This document shows positions 34,865 to 43,920 of a DNA stretch of 52,679 nt, piece after piece. The translations under genes were made by a program, and so were the position numbers. The stretch covers positions 1,567,577-1,620,255 of the forward strand of contig NZ_LMEV01000017.1 of NCBI RefSeq assembly GCF_001426505.1, in the 5' to 3' direction. The notes beneath the pieces were generated by a model. That model was not told the origin of the DNA, ran no database searches, and was given only the letters and a program-made list of their open reading frames with translations. Positions within the stretch are counted from its first letter, which is position 1. The number at the start of each line of letters is the position of its first letter. This stretch comes from Variovorax sp. Root473 (GTDB lineage Bacteria; Pseudomonadota; Gammaproteobacteria; Burkholderiales; Burkholderiaceae_C).

Positions 34865-37297
34865 TTAGAAAGACGTTCCGATCTGGAATTGGAGGCGCTG
34901 AATTCTATCCTTCGGGATCACGACGAACCCGGTGTTGGGATCCAGCACTTCCTTCTGGGACTTGACGGGGAAAGCATAGGCCAGGCGCAGCGGGCCCAGC
35001 GGCGAGATCCAGCTGATGCCCAGGCCGACCGAAGCGCGCAGCTTCTTCTGCGACTTCCACTGTTCGTCCGTGATGTTGGGCGCACGGGAGCCGAACACAT
35101 TGCCGACGTCGAAGAAGCCATACAGGCGCAGCGTGCGGTCGTTGCCGGCGCCGGGGAACGGCGTGCTCAACTCGGCGTTGAAGATGGCCTTCTTGGTACC
35201 GCCGATGGCGGCGCCTTCGGTCTGACCGAGCAGCGGCTGGTCGCGCGGGCCCAGCGAGTTCTGTTCGAAGCCACGGATCGACCCCAGGCCACCGGCATAG
35301 AAGTTCTTGAAGATCGGATACGTCTTGCCGCCGAACGCCTTGGCGTAACCGACTTCACCATTGATGGCGAAGGTGTACTGCTTGTTGATCGCGAAGAACT
35401 GCTGGTACTGGTAGCTGGTCTTGAGGTACTTCATGTCCCCGCCCACGCCCAGTTCGAGGTTGGCGCGCTGCAGGCGACCGGTGGTCGGGACCAGCGCGCT
35501 GTCGCGGCTGTCGCGGCCCCAGCCCACCGTCAGCGGCACGCCCCACACGCTCTTCTGGTCGCAGCCGGTGACGAACCAGCCGGTCGCGTCCTTCGCGCAC
35601 TGGAAGTAGTTGAGGTACGACTGCGGCGTGGTGAGGCCGGCGAGCGCCGAGCGGTTCGGATCGAATGCGTAGCGCTCCAGGCCGATGCCGAAGAAGACGG
35701 TGTCGAGTTCGCTGAACGGCACGCCGAAACGGATCGAGGCACCCTGGTTCACCAGCTTGTAGTCGCCGTCTTCGTTCGTGGAGTACGGCCGCGTCGTCGT
35801 GTGGTAGACGCTGATCGTGCGCGAGATGCCGTCCTTCGTGAAGTACGGATCGGTGGTGGTCAGCGACAGTGTGCGGTTGTACTTGCTGGTGTTGACCTGC
35901 ACGCCCAGGAAGTTGCCCGAGCCAAACACGTTCTCCTGCGAGATGCCGAAGGTCAGCGCGACCTTCTCGGCGCTCGAGTAGCCGGCGCCGAGCTGCAGGG
36001 TACCGGTGGGTTTTTCGGCCACGTTGACGGTCAGGTCGACCTGGTCGGGCGAGCCAGGCACTTCTTGCGTTTCGACGTTCACCTCGGTGAAGAAACCCAG
36101 GCGGTCCACGCGGTCGCGCGAGATCTTGATCTTGTCGCCGTCGTACCAGGAGGCTTCGAACTGACGGAATTCGCGGCGGATCACTTCATCGCGCGTCTTG
36201 TTGTTGCCGCCCACCGACACGCGACGCACATACACGCGGCGCGCGGGCTCGGCCTGCAGGGTCAGCGTGACGCGGTTGTTCACGCGGTCGATGTCCGGAC
36301 GCGCCTGCACGCGGGCGAAGGCGTAGCCGAAGGTGCCGAAATAGTCGCTGAAGGCCTTGGTCGTCTCGGTGACCTGCTCGCCGTTGTAAGGCTCGCCGGG
36401 CTTGATGGTGATGAGCGACTTGAACTCGTCGTCGCGGCCGAGGTAGTTGCCGTCGAGCTTGACGCCTGCCACCACGAACTTCTCGCCTTCGGTGATGTTC
36501 ACCGTGACGGTCAGGTCCTTGCGGTCCGGCGAAATGGCGACCTGGGTCGAATCGATGCGGAACTCGAGGTAGCCGCGCGTGATGTAGTACGAGCGCAGGG
36601 TCTCGAGGTCGGCGTTGAGCTTGGCGCGCGAGTACTGGTTCGACTTGGTGTACCAGCTCATGAAGCCGCCGCTGTCCTGGTCGAACAGGCTCAGCAGCGT
36701 CGATTCGCTGAAGGCCTTGTTGCCGACCACGTGCACTTCGCTGATGCGGGCGGACTCGCCTTCGGTCACGGTGAACGTGAGATTGACGCGGTTGCGCTCA
36801 ATGGGCGTGACGGTGGTCACGACGCTCGCGTTGTAGAGACTGCGGCTCACATACTGGCGCTTGAGCTCCTGCTCGGCGCGATCGGCCAGTGCCTTGTCGT
36901 ACGGTCGGCCGTCGGCCAGGCCGATTTCGCGCAGCGCCTTCTGCAGCGCCGCCTTGTCGAATTCCTTGGTGCCGACGAAGTCGACATCGGCAATGGTGGG
37001 CCGCTCTTCGACGATCACCACCAGCACGTTGCCGTTCACGTCGATGCGCACGTCCTTGAACAACCCCAGGTCGAACAGCGCGCGGATCGCGGCCGAGCCG
37101 CGTTCGTCGCTGTAGGTGTCGCCCACACGCAAGGGCAGCGACGCAAAGATCGTGCCGGCCTCGACGCGTTGCAAGCCTTCGACGCGAATATCGCGCACCG
37201 TGAAAGGCTCGACGGCCCAAGCGGCCGTGGCCGCCAGCGCACTGGCCACCACCGCGGCAACGCTACGCAGGCGAAAGCGACTGAAGTTTGTATTCAT
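34865..37297 (-). CDS. bamA: Outer-membrane protein assembly factor BamA
   Basis: Central subunit of the BAM complex that inserts beta-barrel proteins. The protein has 810 residues. The signal peptide (about 1-28) ends at AWA-VEPF. Five POTRA domains follow (about 29-430), beginning FTVRDIRVEGLQRVEAG. The 16-strand barrel comes next, with the lock motif GSIRGFEQNSLGP, and it ends in a C-terminal Phe (LQFQIGTSF), the outer-membrane signature. The frame is open to 37465, but ATG 37297 (MNTNFSRFRLRSV) starts a proper signal peptide. Confidence 0.97.
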   Translation of the reverse strand: MNTNFSRFRLRSVAAVVASALAATAAWAVEPFTVRDIRVEGLQRVEAGTIFASLPLRVGDTYSDERGSAAIRALFDLGLFKDVRIDVNGNVLVVIVEERPTIADVDFVGTKEFDKAALQKALREIGLADGRPYDKALADRAEQELKRQYVSRSLYNASVVTTVTPIERNRVNLTFTVTEGESARISEVHVVGNKAFSESTLLSLFDQDSGGFMSWYTKSNQYSRAKLNADLETLRSYYITRGYLEFRIDSTQVAISPDRKDLTVTVNITEGEKFVVAGVKLDGNYLGRDDEFKSLITIKPGEPYNGEQVTETTKAFSDYFGTFGYAFARVQARPDIDRVNNRVTLTLQAEPARRVYVRRVSVGGNNKTRDEVIRREFRQFEASWYDGDKIKISRDRVDRLGFFTEVNVETQEVPGSPDQVDLTVNVAEKPTGTLQLGAGYSSAEKVALTFGISQENVFGSGNFLGVQVNTSKYNRTLSLTTTDPYFTKDGISRTISVYHTTTRPYSTNEDGDYKLVNQGASIRFGVPFSELDTVFFGIGLERYAFDPNRSALAGLTTPQSYLNYFQCAKDATGWFVTGCDQKSVWGVPLTVGWGRDSRDSALVPTTGRLQRANLELGVGGDMKYLKTSYQYQQFFAINKQYTFAINGEVGYAKAFGGKTYPIFKNFYAGGLGSIRGFEQNSLGPRDQPLLGQTEGAAIGGTKKAIFNAELSTPFPGAGNDRTLRLYGFFDVGNVFGSRAPNITDEQWKSQKKLRASVGLGISWISPLGPLRLAYAFPVKSQKEVLDPNTGFVVIPKDRIQRLQFQIGTSF

Positions 37298-37335
37298 CTG
37301 TGAATTGGGCCGGCACGGAAAGGGCCGGCAGAAAG

Positions 37336-38709
37336 TTAACCAAAGAGCCGCGTGACGTCGTTGAAGAGTGCGACCGACATCATCAGCAGCAACAAGGCGA
37401 CACCGCCGCGCTGCAGCCGTTCCATCCAGGCGTCGGAGACGCTTTTCCCGGTCAGGCCCTCCCAAAGATAATACATCAGGTGTCCTCCATCGAGGACCGG
37501 GAGCGGCATCAGGTTGAGCACCCCGAGGCTCACGCTGATCAGAGCGAGAAAGACCAGGTACTGTGTCAGTCCGAGGCTCGCGGACTTGCCCGCGTAGTCA
37601 GCAATTGTTAAGGGACCGCTCAGGTTCTTGATCGACGCTTCGCCGATCAGCATCTTGCCCATCATGCGAACCGTGAGCGCGGACACCTCCCAGGTGCGCA
37701 CTGCGCCGCGCCAGATGCCGTCGACCACACCCTGGCGCACCGTGACCATCTCGGGCGGCGCGCCGACGTAGGCGCCGATGCGCGCGACCTTGGCCGCGCC
37801 CTCCTCGCGCACTTCCGGCTTGACCTCGAGCGAGAGCGGCTGGCCGCCGCGCTGGAGCTGCCAGGTCTGCGTGCGCGCCTGCCCGGTGGCATCGACCGAG
37901 GCACGAATGACTTCGCGCAGTTGCTGCCCGTCGAAAATGGGCGTGTCGCCGATGGCGAGGACCAGGTCGCCGTTGCGAAGGCCCGAGCGCTCGGCAGCGC
38001 TGCCCGCCATGACCTCGCCGATCTCGGGGCGGGTCAGCGGTGCGACCACGCCGATCTTGCGGAACATCTGCGCATCGGCGTCCTTGGCCTCGATACGGCT
38101 CAGCGGCAGGACCAGCTGACGGCCGGGGCGACCACCCTCGCCCGCCACTTCGAGCGTGAGGTCGCGCCCGTCGAGCGCGCCGCGCGTCATGCGCCAGCGC
38201 AGGTCTTCGAACGACTGCACGGGCGACAGGTCGCCGTCGAAACCGGCCTGGGTGATGTGTTCGCCGCCGCGCAGGCCGGCTGCCTCGGCCAGCGACGCCG
38301 CCACCGGCCGGGCCAGCTTGGCAACGGGCTCGTCGACACCGATCCAGTTGACCGCCGTGTACAGCACGACCGCCAGCAGCAGGTTGGCGACCGGACCCGC
38401 AGCCACGATGGCCGCGCGCGAACGCAGCGGCTGGGTGTTGAAGGCGCGATGCCGCTCCTCGGGGGCCACAGGGCCCTCGCGCTCGTCGAGCATCTTGACG
38501 TAGCCACCGAACGGAAAAGCCCCGATCACGAACTCGGTCTGCTGCCCCGGATGCTGACGCCTGGGCTGCCAGCGCAAGAGGGCCTTGCCGAAGCCGACCG
38601 AGAAGCGCTCCACCTTGACGCCGCAGGCCACCGCGACGCGGTAATGGCCGTATTCGTGGACCGCGATGAGGACGCCGAGGGCGACCACAAAAGCTATGAC
38701 GGTGAGCAT
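37336..38709 (-). CDS. rseP: Site-2 zinc protease RseP
   Basis: Intramembrane protease that cuts the anti-sigma factor RseA to release sigma-E during envelope stress. The protein has 457 residues. The first membrane helix carries the zinc motif HEYGH (18-22). Two PDZ domains lie in the periplasmic part (about 120-320, including GEVMAGSAAERSGLRNGDLVLAI). The second metal motif VLDGGHLMYY is near the C-terminus with two more helices. It is adjacent to bamA, an arrangement conserved in proteobacteria. Confidence 0.96.
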   Translation of the reverse strand: MLTVIAFVVALGVLIAVHEYGHYRVAVACGVKVERFSVGFGKALLRWQPRRQHPGQQTEFVIGAFPFGGYVKMLDEREGPVAPEERHRAFNTQPLRSRAAIVAAGPVANLLLAVVLYTAVNWIGVDEPVAKLARPVAASLAEAAGLRGGEHITQAGFDGDLSPVQSFEDLRWRMTRGALDGRDLTLEVAGEGGRPGRQLVLPLSRIEAKDADAQMFRKIGVVAPLTRPEIGEVMAGSAAERSGLRNGDLVLAIGDTPIFDGQQLREVIRASVDATGQARTQTWQLQRGGQPLSLEVKPEVREEGAAKVARIGAYVGAPPEMVTVRQGVVDGIWRGAVRTWEVSALTVRMMGKMLIGEASIKNLSGPLTIADYAGKSASLGLTQYLVFLALISVSLGVLNLMPLPVLDGGHLMYYLWEGLTGKSVSDAWMERLQRGGVALLLLMMSVALFNDVTRLFG

Positions 38710-38733
38710 CAGGGTCCTCTGCGCTGTAGGGAA

Positions 38734-39921
38734 TCAGGCCGCGAAACGTGCCGCGGCGGCATTGGCCGCCTCGCGGGCACTGGCGTCGAGTGCCAGCAGG
38801 TCGGCCAGCGATGCCGGTTTGGAGGGCAGGATCGCCTCCAAAGTTTCCAGGTTGACCGCATGAATGCGATCGAAGCGCAGACGCCGATCGAGAAAGGCGG
38901 CCACAGCCACCTCATTGGCCGCATTCAGTACCGCGGTGGTGCCCGAGGCGGCGCGCAAGGCCTGCCACGCCAGCCCCAGGCCCGGGAAGAGCGCCGGATC
39001 GGGTGCATCGAAGGTCAGCGAACCCATCTGACGGAAGTCGAGCCGTGCCGCGCCGCTCTCGATGCGCTCCGGCCAGGCCAGGCCGACCGCAATCGGTACG
39101 CGCATGTCGGGCGTGCCGAGCTGCGCGATGACCGAGGCATCGGTGAACTGCACCATCGAATGAACCACGCTCTGCGGATGGATGACGACCTCGATCTGCT
39201 CCGGCGACACGCCGAACAGGTGGCGCGCCTCGATCACCTCGAGCGCCTTGTTCATCATCGTGGCCGAGTCGACCGAAATCTTGCGGCCCATGACCCAGTT
39301 CGGGTGCGCACAGGCCTGCTCGGGCGTCACGGCGCCTAGCGTGTCGGGCGCGCGGGTACGGAACGGACCGCCCGACGCCGTCAGGATGATCTTGTCGATG
39401 CGCCGCGACCAGGTGGACGGGTCTTCGGGCAGCGACTGGAAGATGGCCGAGTGCTCGCTGTCGATTGGCAGCAGCGTGGCGCCGCCCTCCTGCACCGTGC
39501 GCATGAACAGCTCGCCGCCCACGACCAGGGCTTCCTTGTTGGCCAGCAGCAGGCGCTTGCCGGCGCGCGCCGCGGCCAGGCACGGCGCGAGACCGGCTGC
39601 GCCGACGATGGCGGCCATGACGGCATCGACTTCGTCGTCGGAGGCGATTCTTTCGAGCGCATCGTCGCCCATCAGGACGCGGGTCGGCAGGTTGTTCTGC
39701 TCGAGCTTTTCGGCCAGCAGCGCGGCATGCGGCGCGCTCGCCATGACGGCGAAGCGCGGCGAGAAACGCGCGCATTGGGCCAACAGCTCGTCGACCTTGG
39801 TGGCCGCCGAGAGCGCAAACACCTCGAAGCGTTCGGGGTGACGGGCAATGACGTCAAGCGTGCTGACACCGACCGAACCGGTCGAGCCGAGCACCGTGAC
39901 ACGTTGTTTGGGAGTGTTCAC
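38734..39921 (-). CDS. dxr: 1-deoxy-D-xylulose-5-phosphate reductoisomerase
   Basis: Second step of the MEP isoprenoid pathway (NADPH-dependent). The protein has 395 residues. VTVLGSTGSVGVSTLDVI is the NADPH site near residues 7-24. Metal- and substrate-binding motifs include LLLANKEALVVGGELF, LPIDSEHSAIFQSL and LTASGGPFRTR. The start is GTG 39921, overlapping the cdsA stop by four bases (GTGA). The frame is open further to 40110, but that part lies in cdsA. It provides isoprenoid units for UppS, two genes upstream. Confidence 0.96.
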   Translation of the reverse strand: MNTPKQRVTVLGSTGSVGVSTLDVIARHPERFEVFALSAATKVDELLAQCARFSPRFAVMASAPHAALLAEKLEQNNLPTRVLMGDDALERIASDDEVDAVMAAIVGAAGLAPCLAAARAGKRLLLANKEALVVGGELFMRTVQEGGATLLPIDSEHSAIFQSLPEDPSTWSRRIDKIILTASGGPFRTRAPDTLGAVTPEQACAHPNWVMGRKISVDSATMMNKALEVIEARHLFGVSPEQIEVVIHPQSVVHSMVQFTDASVIAQLGTPDMRVPIAVGLAWPERIESGAARLDFRQMGSLTFDAPDPALFPGLGLAWQALRAASGTTAVLNAANEVAVAAFLDRRLRFDRIHAVNLETLEAILPSKPASLADLLALDASAREAANAAAARFAA

Positions 39922-40763
39922 AGGAACGCCAGCATCATGGCGATGGGAAGCGCCGGCAAGAGGGCATCCACGCGGTCGAGCACGCCGCCGTGGCCCGGCA
40001 GCAAGCGGCTGCTGTCCTTGGCGCCGGCACTGCGCTTGATCAGCGACTCGACAAGGTCGCCGACGACGCTCATCGCCGCCAGGAACACGGCACCGATCAG
40101 CAGCAGCCACCAGCCGCGCTCATGCAGGCGGGTGTAGAGGCTGGGCACCGTGGCGCCAAAACTCTTGTCGGCCCAGACCCAGGCAAACGCCAGCACGACC
40201 ACGCCGGCCATGCCGCCCCAGACACCTTCCCAGCTCTTGCCGGGACTGATGGCCGGCGCCAGCTTGGCGCGCGTGAATTTCAGGCCGAAGGCACGGCCGG
40301 CGAAATAGGCGAACACGTCCGCCACCCAGACCAGCACCAGGATGGACAACAGGAAGTTGATGCCGACCATGCGCGCCTGCACCGCGGCGAGCCAGGCGAC
40401 CCACAGCGCCAGCAGCCCGCCGACCAGCCGCAACCCGCGTGGAATGCGGGGCCAGCCCGGCACCGCGACGCGCAGCAGCGCTGCGCCGCCGAGCACCCAG
40501 GCCGCACTGGCCAGTGCCCACATGAGGAACAGGCGCTGCTCCAGCAGGCCCAGCCACCACGACAGCCCGCACAGCACCACCATCTCGGCGCCCAGGAACA
40601 GCGACATGCCCTGCCCGTAACCGTTCAGCCGTCCCCACTCCCATGCCGCAGCGCCGATCAGCACCAGCATCACGCAGGCGAACGGCAGGTAGTTCCGGTA
40701 GAACAGCGCTGGCAGCAGGATCGCGAGCAGCACGATCGCCGTGAGGATGCGTTGTTTGAGCAT
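39918..40763 (-). CDS. cdsA: Phosphatidate cytidylyltransferase
   Basis: Makes CDP-diacylglycerol from phosphatidate and CTP, the branch point of phospholipid synthesis, in the inner membrane. The protein has 281 residues with about seven or eight hydrophobic segments. The C-terminal signature reads SLIKRSAGAKDSSRLLPGHG, then GVLDRVDALLPALP, as in the family. I chose ATG 40763 (MLKQRILTAIVLLAILLPAL). The frame runs on to 41021, where it is antisense-like Pro/Ser sequence inside uppS. It is 25 bases after uppS. Confidence 0.95.
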   Translation of the reverse strand: MLKQRILTAIVLLAILLPALFYRNYLPFACVMLVLIGAAAWEWGRLNGYGQGMSLFLGAEMVVLCGLSWWLGLLEQRLFLMWALASAAWVLGGAALLRVAVPGWPRIPRGLRLVGGLLALWVAWLAAVQARMVGINFLLSILVLVWVADVFAYFAGRAFGLKFTRAKLAPAISPGKSWEGVWGGMAGVVVLAFAWVWADKSFGATVPSLYTRLHERGWWLLLIGAVFLAAMSVVGDLVESLIKRSAGAKDSSRLLPGHGGVLDRVDALLPALPIAMMLAFL

Positions 40764-40788
40764 GCGAAAGGGAAGTGACGGGCCGTCG

Positions 40789-41514
40789 TCAGGCCGCGGA
40801 AGTCGAGACCTGCGCCGAGGTCTGCCCGAAGCGACGCTCGCGGCCCTGGAACGCGGCGATGGCCTCGTCCAGCGCGGCCTCGTCGAACTCGGGCCACAGC
40901 TTGTCGCTGAAGAACAGCTCGGCATAGGCACTCTGCCAAAGCAGGAAATTCGACAGCCGCTGCTCGCCGCCGGTGCGGATGAACAGGTCGGGGTCGGGCA
41001 CGTGGGCCAACGCCATGGCACGGTCGAGGTTCATCTCGGTCATGGGCAGGCCCTGCTCGGCGAGCTTGGCCGCGGCGCGCGCGATGTCCCAGCGTCCGCC
41101 GTAATTGAAGCAGATGTTGAGAATCAGACGCGTGTTGTGGGCCGTGATCTGCTCGGCCGACACCAGGCCGGCCACCATCTTGTCGGACAGGCCGGCGCGT
41201 TCGCCCACGAAATGCAGCCGTACACCGTCGGCGTTGAGGCGCGGCACTTCGCGCGCCAGCGCCCCGACCATCAACTGCATCAAGCCGGAGACTTCTTCAG
41301 GCGGACGGTTCCAGTTCTCCGAGGAGAACGCGAACACGGTCAGCACGCCCACGCCGCGGTCGGCGCAGGCCTTCACGCAGCGCCGCAGCGACTCGACGCC
41401 CTGCTTGTGCCCCGCCACGCGGGGCAGGAAGCGCCGGGTGGCCCACCGGCCGTTGCCATCCATGACGATGGCAACGTGGTGCGGTGGGGTCGTCGTCTGC
41501 GGCGAGGAGGCCAT
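40789..41514 (-). CDS. uppS: Undecaprenyl diphosphate synthase (cis-prenyltransferase)
   Basis: Adds eight isoprene units to farnesyl diphosphate to give the C55 carrier for peptidoglycan and O-antigen. The protein has 241 residues. VAIVMDGNGRWATRR at 14-28 holds the catalytic Asp19, then GHKQGVESLRR, FAFSSENWNRP and the C-terminal DLFIRTGGEQRLSNFLLWQ. I start at ATG 41514 with GAGG six bases upstream. TTG 41526, overlapping the frr stop, is possible but has no Shine-Dalgarno. Confidence 0.96.
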   Translation of the reverse strand: MASSPQTTTPPHHVAIVMDGNGRWATRRFLPRVAGHKQGVESLRRCVKACADRGVGVLTVFAFSSENWNRPPEEVSGLMQLMVGALAREVPRLNADGVRLHFVGERAGLSDKMVAGLVSAEQITAHNTRLILNICFNYGGRWDIARAAAKLAEQGLPMTEMNLDRAMALAHVPDPDLFIRTGGEQRLSNFLLWQSAYAELFFSDKLWPEFDEAALDEAIAAFQGRERRFGQTSAQVSTSAA

Positions 41515-41522
41515 GCGGAGCC

Positions 41523-42083
41523 TCAAACGGCCATGATCTCCGCTTCTTTCGCGGCGACCAGACGGTCGATTTCCGCGATGTGCTTGTCGGTGACCTTCTG
41601 GATGTCGGCTTCGGCGCGCTTCTGGTCGTCTTCCGAGGCCAGCTTGTCCTTCACGAGCTTCTTGACCGCTTCGTTTGCGTCACGGCGCAGGTTGCGCGTG
41701 GCGATCTTGGCGCTCTCGCCTTCGTTGCGGACCAGCTTGGTCATTTCCTTGCGGCGCTCTTCGCTCATGGCAGGCAGCGGCACGCGGATCAGGTCGCCCA
41801 TCGAGGCCGGATTCAGGCCCAGGTCGCTTTCGCGAATGGCCTTTTCGATCTTGGCGCCCATGCCCTTTTCCCAGGGCTGGACGCTGATGGTGCGTGAGTC
41901 GAGCACCGAGACGTTGGCCACCTGGCTCAGCGGCACCTGCGAGCCGTAGTACTCGACATGGATCGAGTCGAGCAGCGCCGAGTTGGCGCGGCCCGTGCGG
42001 ATCTTGGTGAGGTTGTTCTGGAAGGCGGCGAGCGACTGGTTCATCTTCGCGTCGGTCGCACTGCGAATGTCTGCAATGGTCAT
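41523..42083 (-). CDS. frr: Ribosome recycling factor
   Basis: Splits post-termination ribosomes together with EF-G. The protein has 186 residues, the standard length, with the three-helix bundle broken by a small beta domain. FQNNLTKIRTGRANSALLD, SVQPWEKGMGAKIEKAI and IRVPLPAMSEERRKEMTKL are diagnostic. Start ATG 42083 with AGGAG eight bases upstream. It is 11 bases after pyrH. Confidence 0.98.
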   Translation of the reverse strand: MTIADIRSATDAKMNQSLAAFQNNLTKIRTGRANSALLDSIHVEYYGSQVPLSQVANVSVLDSRTISVQPWEKGMGAKIEKAIRESDLGLNPASMGDLIRVPLPAMSEERRKEMTKLVRNEGESAKIATRNLRRDANEAVKKLVKDKLASEDDQKRAEADIQKVTDKHIAEIDRLVAAKEAEIMAV

Positions 42084-42094
42084 CTCATTTACTC

Positions 42095-42817
42095 CTAGGC
42101 ATGCACCAGCGTGCCCTCGTCCTCGCCCATCACGACGCGCTTGAGGGCGCCGTTCTTGAGGATCGAGAACACCTTGATCGGCAACTTCTGGTCGCGGCAC
42201 AGCGCAAAGGCCGTGGCGTCCATGATGCCGAGGTTCTTGGCGATCGCCTCGTCGAAGCTCAACGTGGCGTAACGGGTTGCATGGGGGTCGATTTTCGGAT
42301 CGGCCGTGTACACGCCGTCCACCTTGGTCGCCTTGAGCACCAGCTCGGCGCCGATTTCGGCACCGCGCAGCGCGGCGGCCGTGTCGGTCGTGAAGAAGGG
42401 GTTGCCCGTGCCAGCAGCGAACACCACAACCTTGCCCTCTTCGAGGTACTGCAGGGCCTTGGGCCGCACGTAGGGCTCGACCACCTGCTCGATGGCAATG
42501 GCGGACATCACGCGGGCCACGAGGCCCTGCTTGTCCATCGCGTCGGCGAGGGCCAGCGAGTTCATGACGGTGGCCAGCATGCCCATGTAGTCGGCTGTGG
42601 CGCGATCCATGCCGACGGAGCCTCCCGCGACGCCGCGGAAGATGTTGCCGCCGCCGATCACGACCGCCACCTGGACGCCCATGTGCACGACCTCGGCCAC
42701 CTCCTCCACCATGCGCACGATGGTGGCGCGATTGATGCCGAAGGCGTCGTCGCCCATCAGTGCCTCACCCGACAGCTTCAACAAGATTCGCTTGTGGGCT
42801 GGGCGGGCATCAGACAT
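42095..42817 (-). CDS. pyrH: UMP kinase
   Basis: Phosphorylates UMP to UDP. It is a hexameric amino-acid-kinase-fold enzyme. The protein has 240 residues. ILLKLSGEALMGDD opens it, then VVIGGGNIFRG and MDRATADYMGMLATVMNSL. I prefer ATG 42817 (MSDARPAHKR), with AAGGA eight bases upstream, over ATG 42823, only two bases from the same AAGGA. A strong terminator lies between tsf and pyrH, so pyrH probably has its own promoter. A TACACT (42849-42854, minus) is a possible -10. Confidence 0.96.
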   Translation of the reverse strand: MSDARPAHKRILLKLSGEALMGDDAFGINRATIVRMVEEVAEVVHMGVQVAVVIGGGNIFRGVAGGSVGMDRATADYMGMLATVMNSLALADAMDKQGLVARVMSAIAIEQVVEPYVRPKALQYLEEGKVVVFAAGTGNPFFTTDTAAALRGAEIGAELVLKATKVDGVYTADPKIDPHATRYATLSFDEAIAKNLGIMDATAFALCRDQKLPIKVFSILKNGALKRVVMGEDEGTLVHA

Positions 42818-42867
42818 GGACATATTCCTTAGGGGGTTGGCGGGGGCGAGTGTAAAACGTGACGGTG

Positions 42868-42900
42868 AAAAAGCGGCGGCACGCTGTCGCGCACCGCCGC
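42868..42900 (-). terminator. Intrinsic terminator between tsf and pyrH
   Basis: On the minus strand GCGGCGG-UGCGC pairs with GCGUG-CCGCCGC (12 pairs, two of them G-U) around GACA, followed by five T. It begins 16 bases after the tsf stop. It divides rpsB-tsf from the pyrH-frr-uppS run, fully or partly. Confidence 0.85.
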
Positions 42901-42916
42901 CTGGAGGCCAGCCGAA

Positions 42917-43840
42917 TCAGGCGGCAGCCTTGGCAGCAGCGACCTGGGCGGCGACTTCTGCGGCGAAGTCGTCGACCTTCTTCTCGATGCCTTCGCCGAC
43001 CACATACAGGGTGAAGCCCTTGATCGTGGTTTCGGCAGCCTTGAGCATCTGCTCGACGGTCTGCTTGTCGTTCTTCACGAATGGCTGGTTGTGCAGCGAG
43101 ACCTCCTTGAGGTACTTCTGCACACCGCCTTCGATGCGCTTGGCAACGATGTCGGCCGGCTGCGGCTTCTTGCCTTCGGCTTCGGCAACCTTGCGGTCTT
43201 CTTCGGCCTTGCCAGCGGCCACAGCGCGCTCTTTTTCGATCAGGTCAGCGGGCACGTCCGATGCCTGGACGGCGACCGGCTTCATGGCGGCGATGTGCAT
43301 CGCGACGTCCTTGGCCGAGGTGTCGTCACCTTCGAATTCGACCATCACGCCAATGCGCGTGCCGTGCAGGTACGACGCCAGCTTGCCGTTGCCGGCGAAG
43401 TGCTTGAAGCGGCGGAAGCTCATGTTCTCGCCGATCTTGCCGATCAGGCCCTTGCGCACGTCTTCGAGCGTGGGGCCAAAACCGTCCTGCTCGTAGGCCA
43501 GCGCACCCAGCGCAGCCATGTCGGCGGGGTTGTGCTTCGCGACCAGCATGGCGGCAGCATTGGCCAGGGCCAGGAAGCTGTCGTTCTTGGTGACGAAGTC
43601 GGTTTCGCAGTTGATTTCGATCATGCCGCCGGCAGCGCCATCGACAAAAGCCGTGACCACGCCTTCAGCAGTGATGCGGCCCGATGCCTTGCCCGCTTTG
43701 TTGCCGAGCTTGATGCGCAGCAGCTCTTCGGCCTTTTCCATGTTGCCGTCGGCCTCCGTCAGGGCCTTCTTGCATTCCATCATGGGCGCATCGGTCTTCG
43801 CGCGCAGTTCGCCGACCATGCTTGCGGTGATTGCAGCCAT
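42917..43840 (-). CDS. tsf: Elongation factor Ts
   Basis: Nucleotide exchange factor for EF-Tu. The protein has 307 residues. The N-terminal UBA-like domain is MAAITASMVGELRAKTDAPM, MECKKALTEADGNMEKAEE. The core has GRITAEGVV, INCETDFVTKNDSFL and HIAAMKPVAV, and the C-terminal part follows with HNQPFVKNDKQTVEQML. It follows rpsB with an attenuator hairpin between them and is followed by a strong terminator. Confidence 0.98.
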   Translation of the reverse strand: MAAITASMVGELRAKTDAPMMECKKALTEADGNMEKAEELLRIKLGNKAGKASGRITAEGVVTAFVDGAAGGMIEINCETDFVTKNDSFLALANAAAMLVAKHNPADMAALGALAYEQDGFGPTLEDVRKGLIGKIGENMSFRRFKHFAGNGKLASYLHGTRIGVMVEFEGDDTSAKDVAMHIAAMKPVAVQASDVPADLIEKERAVAAGKAEEDRKVAEAEGKKPQPADIVAKRIEGGVQKYLKEVSLHNQPFVKNDKQTVEQMLKAAETTIKGFTLYVVGEGIEKKVDDFAAEVAAQVAAAKAAA

Positions 43841-43872
43841 TTGTGTATCTCCGTAAATTCAAAAATCAGGTT

Positions 43873-43897
43873 AAAAAAAAGGGGCACCAAGCCCCTT
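43873..43897 (-). terminator. Attenuator-like terminator between rpsB and tsf
   Basis: On the minus strand AAGGGGC-TTGGT-GCCCCTT, a 7-bp stem with its last T residues running into a run of eight T (43880-43873). It lies about 25 bases after the rpsB stop. A partial terminator between rpsB and tsf is known from E. coli and would lower tsf relative to rpsB. Confidence 0.82.
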
Positions 43898-43920
43898 CTT
43901 CAGGCTCGCGAACGCGCCTA

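Noticed and set aside
34205..37303. 1032-codon plus-strand open frame opposite bamA and skp
   Set aside because: It is fully antisense to the clear bamA and skp genes. Its composition is the typical His/Arg/Asp/Val-rich shadow of GC-rich coding DNA and no domain is recognisable.
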